Origin: Candidatus Schekmanbacteria bacterium RIFCSPLOWO2_02_FULL_38_14
GTDB taxonomy: Bacteria; Schekmanbacteria; GWA2-38-11
Direction: 5' to 3'
Assembly (NCBI GenBank): GCA_001790855.1
Contig: MGDH01000011.1
Span: forward strand, 124,001 to 188,000
Length of the DNA stretch: 64,000 nucleotides
Shown here: positions 17,326 to 25,525 of the stretch, one piece after another
Position numbering within the stretch: position 1 is the first letter of the stretch
How the letters are laid out: each line of letters begins with the position of its first letter
The notes under the pieces: generated by a model
What the model saw: only the letters and a program-made list of their open reading frames with translations
Database searches by the model: none
What the model was told of the DNA's origin: nothing
Translations under genes and position numbers: made by a program

Positions 17326-18531
17326 TCAAATCCTAATAGAAATTTCTTTCAGCACCTTTCCGAAAATCTCCATTGCTTCATCTACTTCTTTTTCTTTTAC
17401 TATCAATGGAGGTAAAAACCGTAAAACATTATTCATTGTACAGTTAATCAGCAACCCCTTTTCGATGCAGCTACTTACGAAATCTTTTCCTTCTACTGTA
17501 AGCTCCATTCCTACAAGAAGCCCTTTACCCCTTACCTCTTTTATAAACTTGAACTCTTCCGCAAAGTTATTCAACTTTTCAACCAGATATTTTCCGGATT
17601 TCTCACAATTTTCCAAAACCCTTTCATCTTCAATAGTTTCAAGTACTGCCAATGAAACTGAGCATACAAAAGGATTCCCTCCAAAAGTAGAGGCATGAGA
17701 ACCTGGTGTAAAAAAATCTGCAATGTTCTTTTTTGCAACCATTGCACCAATTGGAACTCCTCCTCCAAGTCCCTTTGCAAGAGTAAATATATCAGGCTCT
17801 ATTCCATAATGCTGAAAAGCAAATAGTTTCCCTGTTCTTCCAACTCCTGTCTGAACTTCATCAAATACGAGCAACAGTCCTTTTTCATCGCACAACTTGC
17901 GAAGGTTTCTTATGTATTGTTCATCAGCAATATTTACTCCTCCTTCACCCTGAATTGGCTCAACCATCACAGCACAGGTCCTTTCTGTAATTGCATCTTT
18001 AAGAGCCTTTATATTATTAAAAGGAACATATTTGAAGCCCTGAGAAAGCGGCTCAAACCCCTTCTGATATTTTTCCTGCCCTGTTGCAGTAATTGTTGTT
18101 ATTGTTCTGCCATGAAAAGATTTTTCCATTGTGATTATTTCATACCGGTCATCTTTTTTGTATTTTTCCTTTGAATATTTTCTTGTAAGTTTTATTGCAG
18201 CCTCGTTTGCCTCAGCGCCGCTGTTGCAGAAAAATGCCTTTCCATCAATTGATAATTCAACAATCTTTTTCCCAAGCTCTGACTGAGAAGCTATATAATA
18301 GAGATTTGATACATGGAGCAGTTTCTCAGACTGTTCTTTTATTTCTTTAACTATCTTAGAATGGCAATACCCCAAGCTATTAACCGAAAGGCCGCTTACA
18401 AAATCAAGGTATTTCCTGCCATTAAAATCCCAGAGATAGACACCCTCCCCTCTTTCAAAAACCAGAGGAGTGCGGGAATAGGTGTTCATTAAAAACCTAT
18501 CAGAAAACTCTATATATTCTTCTCTTTTCAT
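17326..18531 (-). CDS. argD: Acetylornithine aminotransferase
   Basis: The protein has 401 residues of the class III PLP aminotransferase family. Motifs: FCNSGAEANEAAIKLTRKY near residue 100, FHGRTITTITATGQ near 140, LLVFDEVQTGVGRTGK near 220, and the PLP lysine in FTLAKGLGGGVPIGA near 250. It transaminates N-acetylglutamate semialdehyde to acetylornithine and may also serve as succinyl-DAP aminotransferase (known of the family). It is the first gene of the arg-lys-dap run in this window; argB, which often precedes it, is absent. Confidence 0.95.
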   Translation of the reverse strand: MKREEYIEFSDRFLMNTYSRTPLVFERGEGVYLWDFNGRKYLDFVSGLSVNSLGYCHSKIVKEIKEQSEKLLHVSNLYYIASQSELGKKIVELSIDGKAFFCNSGAEANEAAIKLTRKYSKEKYKKDDRYEIITMEKSFHGRTITTITATGQEKYQKGFEPLSQGFKYVPFNNIKALKDAITERTCAVMVEPIQGEGGVNIADEQYIRNLRKLCDEKGLLLVFDEVQTGVGRTGKLFAFQHYGIEPDIFTLAKGLGGGVPIGAMVAKKNIADFFTPGSHASTFGGNPFVCSVSLAVLETIEDERVLENCEKSGKYLVEKLNNFAEEFKFIKEVRGKGLLVGMELTVEGKDFVSSCIEKGLLINCTMNNVLRFLPPLIVKEKEVDEAMEIFGKVLKEISIRI

Positions 18532-18722
18532 AATTACCAGTTAAATTCAAAATGAGAATTTTTTTTACATCATGAAGAGTATTTTAGCAAGGGAAAAAGT
18601 ATTTATATATTTGCAAAAATAAAAGTTTTTAATGAGGATGCTACGTTCTTGACAGAAGATCAGGGAATGTCACGCAGATATCAAGCAGCTTGCAATAAGA
18701 GACAAAGCATTTCCGTTAACAG

Positions 18723-18757
18723 AAGGGCAGGCATTGCGTCTGCCCTTTTCATTTTTT
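18723..18757 (+). terminator. Strong rho-independent terminator with no obvious plus-strand gene
   Basis: AAGGGCAGGC (18723-18732) pairs with GCGTCTGCCCTT (18738-18747, with one G-U pair) around a five-base loop, and TTTTCATTTTTTT follows on the plus strand. Read in the minus direction the hairpin lies just after the dedA stop but is followed by CTGTTAACGG instead of a T tract. It therefore looks made for plus-strand RNA, yet no plus-strand gene lies between 18532 and here. An unannotated small RNA in about 18600-18757 is possible. Confidence 0.55.
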
Positions 18758-19390
18758 TCCCATCTTCTTTTTGATAAAAAATCTCGCAAGAATAAAAATA
18801 ACCACAATAACAATCAAAGCACTTACTACCTGAGAATAGGTCTTAAAGATTACAAGCAGCCTTGACCAGTTTGCTCCAATTAAAATCCCAATATAAATTA
18901 TGCCGAGGTTCCATAAAATAACGCTTATTAGATTATAGAACATTACGCTTAAAAAATTCATTTCAGCAAGACCAGCAGCAAGAAAAAAAAATGCCCTTAT
19001 TCCAGGCATAAAACGATTGAGTATGATGTATGCGGGCCCATAGCTGTCAATTTTCTCTTTAATGAAATCAAATCTTTCCTTTGTTAAAAGCTTGCTTCCT
19101 TTCCGGGAAATATGATTTTCAGGGTCTATCTTCCCTTCCCTCCATCTCTTTATTCTGTAACCAAGCATATAATCTATTGATGAACCAGCAACGCTTCCGA
19201 GAGTTGCAGCTGAAAATACCCAGAAAAAATTCCATCCCCGGGCAGCTACCAGAAAAGCACCAAAAAGTGTGACTGTATCTCCTGGAAATGGAGGGAATAC
19301 ATATTCAATAACGGAGCTAATAAAAAGTATGCTGTAACCTAAGATGTTTTCGTTCTGAATTATGAAAGAAAATAAATTATCTAAACTCAT
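18749..19390 (-). CDS. DedA family (SNARE-associated/VTT domain) membrane protein
   Basis: The 213-residue integral membrane protein has four to five hydrophobic segments. It shows the DedA pattern: EYVFPPFPGDTVTLFGAFLVA near residue 27, GSVAGSSIDYMLGYRIKR near 65, and FIILNRFMPGIRAFFFLAAGLAEM-type arginine re-entrant motif near 125 (here AYIILNRFMPGIRAF). DedA proteins handle lipid scrambling or flippase-like tasks and proton-dependent envelope maintenance. The start shares one base with the stop of the AIR-synthase-like gene upstream (TAATG), so they are translated together. Confidence 0.9.
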   Translation of the reverse strand: MSLDNLFSFIIQNENILGYSILFISSVIEYVFPPFPGDTVTLFGAFLVAARGWNFFWVFSAATLGSVAGSSIDYMLGYRIKRWREGKIDPENHISRKGSKLLTKERFDFIKEKIDSYGPAYIILNRFMPGIRAFFFLAAGLAEMNFLSVMFYNLISVILWNLGIIYIGILIGANWSRLLVIFKTYSQVVSALIVIVVIFILARFFIKKKMGKK

Positions 19391-20376
19391 TACCCTATCC
19401 TAAAACTTTGACCATCTCTAAAAGAGCCTGTAATTCCCTCTTTATTGAAATCAAAAAGAACCTCTCTTTCCTCCCCACATACCATTTCTACAACCTTACC
19501 CTCTTTTACTTCACCTATAATACTTGCTGTTATCTCTTTCTCTTGAAATTTATTCAAAACCTTCTCAGTATTATTGCAATTAACACTTAAAATAAACCCG
19601 TAACTCATAAATGCTTTCAGCCATTCATTAATCGTTAATTCTGCCGGTTTCGGAATATCATCAAGAAAAATATCTCCTCCAACTCCTGAACTCTCAAGAA
19701 GCATAGCAATTGTTCCAAGCACCCCTCCCATGCTTACATCCTTAGCTGCTTCACACAGTTTTTCTTCTGATATATCACACAATATTTCAAGCCGTTGCAC
19801 AACATCTTCTGAAGATTTGCATGAAGTTGAATCCCAGCTCCTTACCGTTTTGCACCCTACCCTTCCTTTTAAGTCAACAGCAAAAATCAGTTTATCTCCG
19901 GGCTTTGCATTACTGCTTAAAAGAAGTCTTTTTGCAGTTCCAACTATCGAAACAACAAGGGAGTCCTCTTCTGCGTCCGGATGGAGATGTCCTCCTACCA
20001 TAGGCACTCTGAATTTCTCACATCCTTTTGCAATTCCTTTTAATATTTCACTTATTCTTTCAATGTTCTTAGAAGCTACTACATTGACCATTGCAACAGG
20101 TCTCCCTCCCATTGCATATATATCATTAACATTAACCATTACAGACGCCTTTCCGGCAGCATACGGTTCTTCTCTGACAAGTGCAGGCAGAACTCCATCT
20201 GCTGAAAAAAGGAGGTAGCCGCCATTACTTTTCAGAACTGCTGCATCATCACCAATACCAACCACTACTTTCCCGAAGTCCTGGACATTCTTTAGAATAT
20301 CCATTGCAATTTTAATATGGCTTTTCCTTTTAATTCCCTCAAAATTTCTTATTTCTTCAATTAATTTGAGTAGCAT
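19390..20376 (-). CDS. AIR synthase/ThiL-fold ATP-binding protein
   Basis: The 328-residue protein shows the PurM/ThiL superfamily layout: VVVGIGDDAAVL near residue 38 (metal/ATP-binding), SADGVLP, the KASVMVNVNDIYAMGGRPVAM stretch split around residue 75, VGGHLHPD near 123, and DVSMGGVLGTIAMLLESSGVG near 215. It is closest in style to the Sll0787/methanogenesis-marker-2 type of AIR-synthase-related proteins rather than to PurM, ThiL or SelD. No thiamine, purine or selenium gene is nearby, so its substrate is unknown. A GAGGG sequence precedes the ATG. It forms a two-gene unit with dedA. Confidence 0.75.
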   Translation of the reverse strand: MLLKLIEEIRNFEGIKRKSHIKIAMDILKNVQDFGKVVVGIGDDAAVLKSNGGYLLFSADGVLPALVREEPYAAGKASVMVNVNDIYAMGGRPVAMVNVVASKNIERISEILKGIAKGCEKFRVPMVGGHLHPDAEEDSLVVSIVGTAKRLLLSSNAKPGDKLIFAVDLKGRVGCKTVRSWDSTSCKSSEDVVQRLEILCDISEEKLCEAAKDVSMGGVLGTIAMLLESSGVGGDIFLDDIPKPAELTINEWLKAFMSYGFILSVNCNNTEKVLNKFQEKEITASIIGEVKEGKVVEMVCGEEREVLFDFNKEGITGSFRDGQSFRIG

Positions 20377-20671
20377 AAATTTACCCTCTGCCAGAAGTTC
20401 ATTAGTAATCTTTAAGTTTCTCTATACCCCTCATACTATAGAATCTCAGAACCCTATAAATTGTTAACCTCAAATATCAAAGCCATAATTTCAAATCAAG
20501 TTCAAACGTATAAAAGCCTTTTGAAATTTGACCATTAACGCTTTTTCGTTTCAAAAAATACTCCTTGACATATGACGCGCTTATGCTAATTTTTAACTGT
20601 TTTGGAGGTAAAAAATCTGGCGAATATTTAAAAGCTCGCCAAATTTTCTGTTTTATTTAACCGGTGTCCTT

Positions 20672-21118
20672 TTGCAGAAATTAACATTAATCAGGCATGG
20701 AGAGTCTGTCTTAGATTCCCAGAAAAAAATTCAGGGGAATCTTGACTCTAGCCTGACTCAAAAAGGAATATCCCAGTTTGAGCTTTTAAGCAAGCACGTA
20801 AAAAATAAAAATGAAAATTTTGATGCGATTTTCTCCAGTCCGCTTAAACGGGCTTTTGAAACTGCCAGTATAATTTCAAAACACCTTGAACTTCCTGTGA
20901 GGGTTGATGATAATAAAAAAACTCTTGTTGTATCCCACGCCGGAACAATAAATGCTTTTGTCTGTCATATCTTGAATCTGGACTTGAATCATATGTGGAA
21001 AATGCATATTGATAATACATCAATAACCGAAGTTGTTTTTAACAATTGTTCTCCAAGAGTTGTTCTCTTCAACGATATCTGTCATTTAAATGGAAAAGTA
21101 TTCAACTTAAAAAATTAA
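20672..21118 (+). CDS. Histidine phosphatase-family protein with internal deletion (possible pseudogene)
   Basis: The 148-residue frame starts at TTG. The N-terminal half has the phosphohistidine motif LIRHGES (His8-Gly-Glu) and FSSPLKRAFETASII. The C-terminal half has TLVVSHAGTINAFVCH, the second catalytic histidine. Members are normally about 200 residues; here LPVRVDDN runs straight into KKTLVVSHAG near residue 82. The central 55-60 residues are missing, including the E-x2-FG-x-WEG-type loop that carries the catalytic acid. The join is in frame without debris. The product may be inactive or act only as a binding protein. The 295 bases upstream contain no gene; a TTGACA at 20565 has no convincing -10 partner. 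The downstream gene is galT, 31 bases away. Confidence 0.65.
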   Translation: MQKLTLIRHGESVLDSQKKIQGNLDSSLTQKGISQFELLSKHVKNKNENFDAIFSSPLKRAFETASIISKHLELPVRVDDNKKTLVVSHAGTINAFVCHILNLDLNHMWKMHIDNTSITEVVFNNCSPRVVLFNDICHLNGKVFNLKN

Positions 21119-21148
21119 AAAACATTAGTTACTTGTTTGGAGAGTTAA

Positions 21149-22174
21149 ATGCCTGAGTTAAGAAAAGACCCTATTGTCGGGCGATGGGTAATCATCTCTA
21201 CAGAACGAGCTAAAAGACCTAATGATTTTGTTACAAAGCCTGAAAACAAAAAAGGAGGGTTTTGCCCTTTTTGTTCCGGGAATGAAGACAAAACACCACC
21301 TGAAATATTGGCTTACCGTGACAACGGAACTTCGCCAAACGGACCTGGATGGAATATAAGAGTTGTTTCCAACAAGTTTCCTGCACTTATGGCAGAAGGA
21401 TCCATTAACAGGGCAGGTGATGGAATATACGACAAGATGGGAGGCATTGGAGCTCATGAAGTTATCATAGAAACTCCAAACCACGAACTGACACTTGCAA
21501 GTATGCCTGCTTCAGGAGTCAGAAATGTCCTCTATGCTTACAAAGAAAGGTTGGTTGACCTTAAAAAAGATAAAAGATTCAGATATGCAATGATTTTCAA
21601 AAATAATGGAGAAGATGCAGGCGCTTCTTTAGAACACCCCCATTCCCAGCTCATAGCCCTTCCAATTGTGCCAAAAAGAGTACTTGAAGAACTTTATGGT
21701 TCTCAAAAGTATTTTGAATACAAGGAGCGTTGCATATTCTGCGACATGATAAGGCAGGAAATTGAAAGAGAAGCCAGGATAATTGAAGAAACAGACTACT
21801 TCATTGCCATCTGTCCTTTTGCTCCACGTTTTCCTTTTGAAACATGGATAATGCCAAAAATCCACAAAGCCTCTTTTGAAAATTTTAATGACAGTGAAAT
21901 TAATTCTTTAAGCATAATATTACAGAACGTGTTAAAACGGATTGACAGAGTTCTGAATTTTCCTGCATATAATTTTGTAGTTCACAGTTCTCCATTTCAC
22001 GACAGTGACAGCGAATCATTCCATTCGCATATAGAAATAATGCCAAAGCTTACCAAAGTTGCCGGGTTTGAATGGGGAACAGGGTTTTATATTAATCCTA
22101 TGCCCCCGGAGCAATCTGCCAAGTATTTGAGGGAACAGGATTTAACAGTTGAACCACGACTCATTGCTACCTGA
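21149..22174 (+). CDS. galT: Galactose-1-phosphate uridylyltransferase
   Basis: The 341-residue protein has a zinc-ligand motif CPFCSGNEDKTPPE near residue 39, the active-site GASLEHPHSQLIALP near 160 (His-x-His with the nucleotidylated histidine), and a second half of the HIT-superfamily fold ending in HSHIEIMP near 300. It transfers UMP between UDP-glucose and galactose-1-phosphate, or another hexose phosphate in bacteria lacking the Leloir pathway. GGAGAG precedes the ATG. Five bases separate it from the kinase gene. A role in supplying sugar nucleotides for the surface-glycan genes elsewhere in the window is inference. Confidence 0.92.
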   Translation: MPELRKDPIVGRWVIISTERAKRPNDFVTKPENKKGGFCPFCSGNEDKTPPEILAYRDNGTSPNGPGWNIRVVSNKFPALMAEGSINRAGDGIYDKMGGIGAHEVIIETPNHELTLASMPASGVRNVLYAYKERLVDLKKDKRFRYAMIFKNNGEDAGASLEHPHSQLIALPIVPKRVLEELYGSQKYFEYKERCIFCDMIRQEIEREARIIEETDYFIAICPFAPRFPFETWIMPKIHKASFENFNDSEINSLSIILQNVLKRIDRVLNFPAYNFVVHSSPFHDSDSESFHSHIEIMPKLTKVAGFEWGTGFYINPMPPEQSAKYLREQDLTVEPRLIAT

Positions 22175-22179
22175 ATGAT

Positions 22180-24633
22180 ATGAATATCCAATTGATTGAT
22201 AAAATACAGGCAAGAATTCTCCATCAGATAATAAAGATTGCCAACTCCAAGCCTGACATCAAAACAAGGTTATTTCGGATTGCTGACCTTATTAAAGATG
22301 AATTCAATCTAGATATCTGCTCAATTTATCTTCTTGATGAATCAGCAAGCTTATTAATCCTCAGGGCAACTAACGGCCTGCCAATTGAATTTGTTGACAA
22401 AATTCAGTTTCAGTTAGGACAGGGAATTACAGGGGAAGCCGCAAAGTACAAAAAAACAAAATCTTCAAACGATAAATCAGCTATTTTCTCTGAAAGCCTC
22501 TCGAAACTGCTTTCAAAAGATTTAAGCAAATTTAAAGACCTGTTTGAAAACATAATAGCATCAATCTCAATTCCAATTCTTGATGGAGAAAGTTGTCTCG
22601 GAGTAATAGAACTTCTTTTAAAAAAAGAATTTATGTTTGAACCAGGACTTATTGAATTTCTTGAATCTATAGCAAATCAGGTTTCAGGAATTATAAGAAA
22701 TGCAAAAATCGTCTATGAAGCAAACCAGAGCCTTTCAGAACTGAAAAAAATTAATGAAATCGGAAAAGCCATGAATTCTGCTTCTTCTCTGGAAACACTT
22801 CTTAATCTTATTGTTAAAACTTCATTGGAACTAATTCCTTCCCGCGGATGTTTTTTAAGACTTCATAACAGAGATACAAATAAATTGGAAATTAAAGCCT
22901 TTTCCGGTTTTGATGATTATGTAAAAACCAATCCTGCTCTAACGCTTGGCCAGAGTGTAGCAGGAATCGTTGCAAAGGAAGGAATTCCTTTAATAGTTCA
23001 TGATATAAAAACGGAAACAAGATTTACGCCAACAAGCCGCAATCTTCCCTTTTCTTCAATCCTTAGCGTTCCGTTGATAGCAAAAGGCAATCCAATTGGC
23101 ACAATCAGCCTGCTTGATAAAATAAAGGATGAAAGTTTTGAGGGAAGTTTGGTCTTTGTATTAAGGGACCAGAACCTTTTATCAACCCTTGCAAGCCAGG
23201 CTGCAATAGCAGTTGAAAGGGCATCATATTACGAGAACATGCAAATATTTGGTAAAGAAAATGAGCTTAAAGTCCGCGAATTATCGATTCTTCACGAAAT
23301 TTCAAATGCAATGAGGTCCACACAAAACCTCAACAGACGTCTCTACATGATTCTAACGGCAGTAACAATCGGGGATGGACTTGGGTTTAACCGTGCTTTT
23401 CTTCTGATGGTAAATGAAAAAACCAATCTTCTTCAGGGAATGATGGGAGTTGGTCCTGCAAATGCTGAGGAAGCAGGAAGGATATGGTCAGAGATAAGCA
23501 AAGAAAAGAAATCCCTAACTGAAACCCTGCTTGAAAAAAAGCCAATGGAAGAGCTTGCACGTTCAAAAATAAATGAGATAGGAAAGTCTTTGCGTGTTCC
23601 AATCTCTACTGAAACAGGTATTCTTTCAAAAACAGTTCTTGAAAAAAAACCATTCAACATAACCAATGCGTGGGAAGACACAAGAGTCGACAAAAAGCTT
23701 TTATCAAAACTTAACACAGACCATTTAGCCTCAGTTCCGCTTCTTGCGGGAGATAAGGTTTTAGGGGTGCTTCTTGTTGATAATATTTTCAATAAAAACC
23801 CTATCACACAGAGCGATTTGAATTTTCTTGTTATGTTTGCAAACCAGGCAGGTCTTGCAATTGAAAGCGCAAGACTTTATTCGTATTTGGAAGAAACAAA
23901 TGAAGAACTAAAAAAAACCCAGGAAAGGCTTGTAGAATCTGAAAAACTTGCTGCGCTAGGAGAAATGGCAGCAGGAGTTGCCCATGAAATAAGAAATCCT
24001 CTTGTATCTATTGGAGGTTTTGCAAGAAGGCTTCATCAGAAGTTTAACAGTAATCAGCCTGAAGGAAAATATCTGGATATTATTATAAGAGAAGTAAAAA
24101 GGCTTGAATTGATTCTTCAGGATGTTCTTGGTTTTTCACGAGAAAGCCAACTTCTTCTGTCAAAAAATAATATTAATGACACAATAGAAGATATACTCCT
24201 TTTCTTTGATGTTGAATTTAAGGAGAAAAATATTAAAGTAATTTTTTTGTTGGGCAAAGATATCCCTCAGTTTTTATTTGATTTTCAGCAGATAAAACAG
24301 GTTTTGATAAACCTTATAACAAATTCCATTGAAGCCATTGGTAATAATGGCACACTTGAAATTAAAAGCTATCTTAAAAGCGATAATAATTCTATTTCAG
24401 TTGAAATAACAGATACTGGAGGAGGAATACCTTTAAATGTACTTGGCAACATTTTTAATCCATTTTTTACTACAAAAAATACAGGAACAGGACTCGGTCT
24501 TGCTTTGACAAGAAAAATCATTGAAAAACATGGTGGTCACATAGAAATAAGAAATGACATCGGGAAAGGTGCGACCTTTGAGCTTAATCTGCCTCTTAGG
24601 TCTGAGGATAATGTTCAGGCACAGAAGGAATAA
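22180..24633 (+). CDS. Cytoplasmic histidine kinase with three GAF domains
   Basis: The 817-residue protein has no transmembrane segment. Three GAF domains are visible: about 20-170 (DICSIYLLDE), 195-345 (RGCFLRLHNRD, SILSVPLIAKG) and 370-565 (DGLGFNRAFLLM, ASVPLLAGDKVLGVLLVDN). A short coiled coil (EETNEELKKTQERL) leads into HisKA with phosphoacceptor His602 in AGVAHEIRNP. The HATPase domain ends the protein, with the N box QVLINLITNSIEAI, DTGGGIP and the FTTKNTGTGLGLA G boxes. It probably senses a small molecule or redox ligand. The single-domain response regulator 76 bases downstream is the likely partner, and dnaA follows. The start at 22180 is 5 bases after the galT stop. Confidence 0.93.
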   Translation: MNIQLIDKIQARILHQIIKIANSKPDIKTRLFRIADLIKDEFNLDICSIYLLDESASLLILRATNGLPIEFVDKIQFQLGQGITGEAAKYKKTKSSNDKSAIFSESLSKLLSKDLSKFKDLFENIIASISIPILDGESCLGVIELLLKKEFMFEPGLIEFLESIANQVSGIIRNAKIVYEANQSLSELKKINEIGKAMNSASSLETLLNLIVKTSLELIPSRGCFLRLHNRDTNKLEIKAFSGFDDYVKTNPALTLGQSVAGIVAKEGIPLIVHDIKTETRFTPTSRNLPFSSILSVPLIAKGNPIGTISLLDKIKDESFEGSLVFVLRDQNLLSTLASQAAIAVERASYYENMQIFGKENELKVRELSILHEISNAMRSTQNLNRRLYMILTAVTIGDGLGFNRAFLLMVNEKTNLLQGMMGVGPANAEEAGRIWSEISKEKKSLTETLLEKKPMEELARSKINEIGKSLRVPISTETGILSKTVLEKKPFNITNAWEDTRVDKKLLSKLNTDHLASVPLLAGDKVLGVLLVDNIFNKNPITQSDLNFLVMFANQAGLAIESARLYSYLEETNEELKKTQERLVESEKLAALGEMAAGVAHEIRNPLVSIGGFARRLHQKFNSNQPEGKYLDIIIREVKRLELILQDVLGFSRESQLLLSKNNINDTIEDILLFFDVEFKEKNIKVIFLLGKDIPQFLFDFQQIKQVLINLITNSIEAIGNNGTLEIKSYLKSDNNSISVEITDTGGGIPLNVLGNIFNPFFTTKNTGTGLGLALTRKIIEKHGGHIEIRNDIGKGATFELNLPLRSEDNVQAQKE

Positions 24634-24709
24634 AAAAGTCTTTAGTTTTGAGTTGTACTTTTTTAATATATAAAATAAAAACTGATGACCCAATAAAGGA
24701 GGAAGCATT

Positions 24710-25063
24710 ATGCCAAAAATATTAGTTGTAGATGATGAAGAAAACATTAGGCTGCTCTACGAGATTGAATTGAAAGAAGAAGGATATGATGTAATGACAG
24801 CAACAACCGCAGAGGAGGCTTTGAAACTTCTGGAAACATATAACCCTGATTTAATAACGCTCGATATACGCCTTCCGGGCATGAACGGAATAGAATTCCT
24901 AAGAAAAGTCAAAGAAAAAAAGAGAGAGCTTCCCGTACTGATGTGTACAGCCTATGATGATTATAAACAGGATTTTGCTGTCTGGGCTTCAGAGGCTTAC
25001 ATCGTTAAATCTTCAGACCTTGCAGAACTTAAAAACAAGATAAAAGAATTCCTTAAAAAATGA
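24710..25063 (+). CDS. Single-domain response regulator (CheY-like receiver)
   Basis: The 117-residue protein is only a receiver domain. The acidic pocket VVDDEEN (Asp8/Asp9), phosphoacceptor Asp52 in ITLDIRLPG, Thr in MCTAYDD and the conserved Lys in IVKSSD are all present. There is no output domain, so it must act by protein-protein contact or in a phosphorelay. AAAGGAGG lies just upstream of the ATG, a very strong ribosome-binding site. It is the probable target of the GAF kinase encoded just before it. The last four bases overlap the start of the next small membrane protein. Confidence 0.92.
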   Translation: MPKILVVDDEENIRLLYEIELKEEGYDVMTATTAEEALKLLETYNPDLITLDIRLPGMNGIEFLRKVKEKKRELPVLMCTAYDDYKQDFAVWASEAYIVKSSDLAELKNKIKEFLKK

Positions 25064-25290
25064 AGTATCTTGTGATTCTTGCAATAAGCGTTTCAATCTG
25101 TTCTTATTTTTTAATCAAATATATTAGGCTTGTCCTAATAAACTCAAACTGCTGTGGCATTAAGCAGTCTTTAAATGAAATTTCCAATCTTTTTAGAGAA
25201 GAACCCCTCTTCCTGATTTTCTATTTTGGTTTTATTATCTTTTTTTTTATCACAGGCATTGGTTTGGTTTCTTTGCTAAATTCATTTTAG
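25060..25290 (+). CDS. Small two-helix membrane protein of unknown function
   Basis: The 76-residue protein has two hydrophobic helices (about 3-27 and 50-72) around a short soluble loop with adjacent cysteines (NSNCCGIKQS). I do not recognise a family. Its start overlaps the response-regulator stop by ATGA, which argues that it is real and belongs to the kinase-regulator unit. It could position the signalling pair at the membrane, but that is speculation. Confidence 0.65.
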   Translation: MKYLVILAISVSICSYFLIKYIRLVLINSNCCGIKQSLNEISNLFREEPLFLIFYFGFIIFFFITGIGLVSLLNSF

Positions 25291-25461
25291 CAAATAATAT
25301 CTTTTTGAAATCTCACCTTCAGGCTTTGAAATCTTAATAAATTTTTATTAAATCAAACAGATAAAATTATTTTCTAAAAAAAGCTTGCAAATTTATTTTA
25401 TCTTTTTATTATGTGTTCAGTTAGAAAAATTATCTTAATTTTTCCTCACATGATTTTTTAT

Positions 25462-25481
25462 TAGGCCTTCATAGGCCTTCA
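25462..25481. promoter_or_regulatory. Tandem 10-bp repeat upstream of dnaA
   Basis: TAGGCCTTCA occurs twice, directly abutting (25462-25471 and 25472-25481), 45 bases before the dnaA ATG. The surrounding 235-base gap (25291-25525) is otherwise almost pure A/T, so the G/C-containing repeats stand out. A 10-base period places both copies on the same face of the helix, as for a cooperative protein-binding site. I found no good match to the DnaA box TTATCCACA in this gap. Confidence 0.5.
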
Positions 25482-25525
25482 AAAATACTTAATAGTTATT
25501 ATTTTATTTTATAAAGGCAATTATT

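Noticed and set aside
18541-18757. 6S RNA, tmRNA or SRP RNA in the gap before dedA
   Set aside because: None of the defining conserved sequences of these RNAs is visible; only the terminator is clear.
25291-25525. Possible oriC upstream of dnaA
   Set aside because: The gap is AT-rich but I found no cluster of TTATCCACA-like DnaA boxes, and dnaN is not adjacent. Without a skew plot the claim is unsupported.
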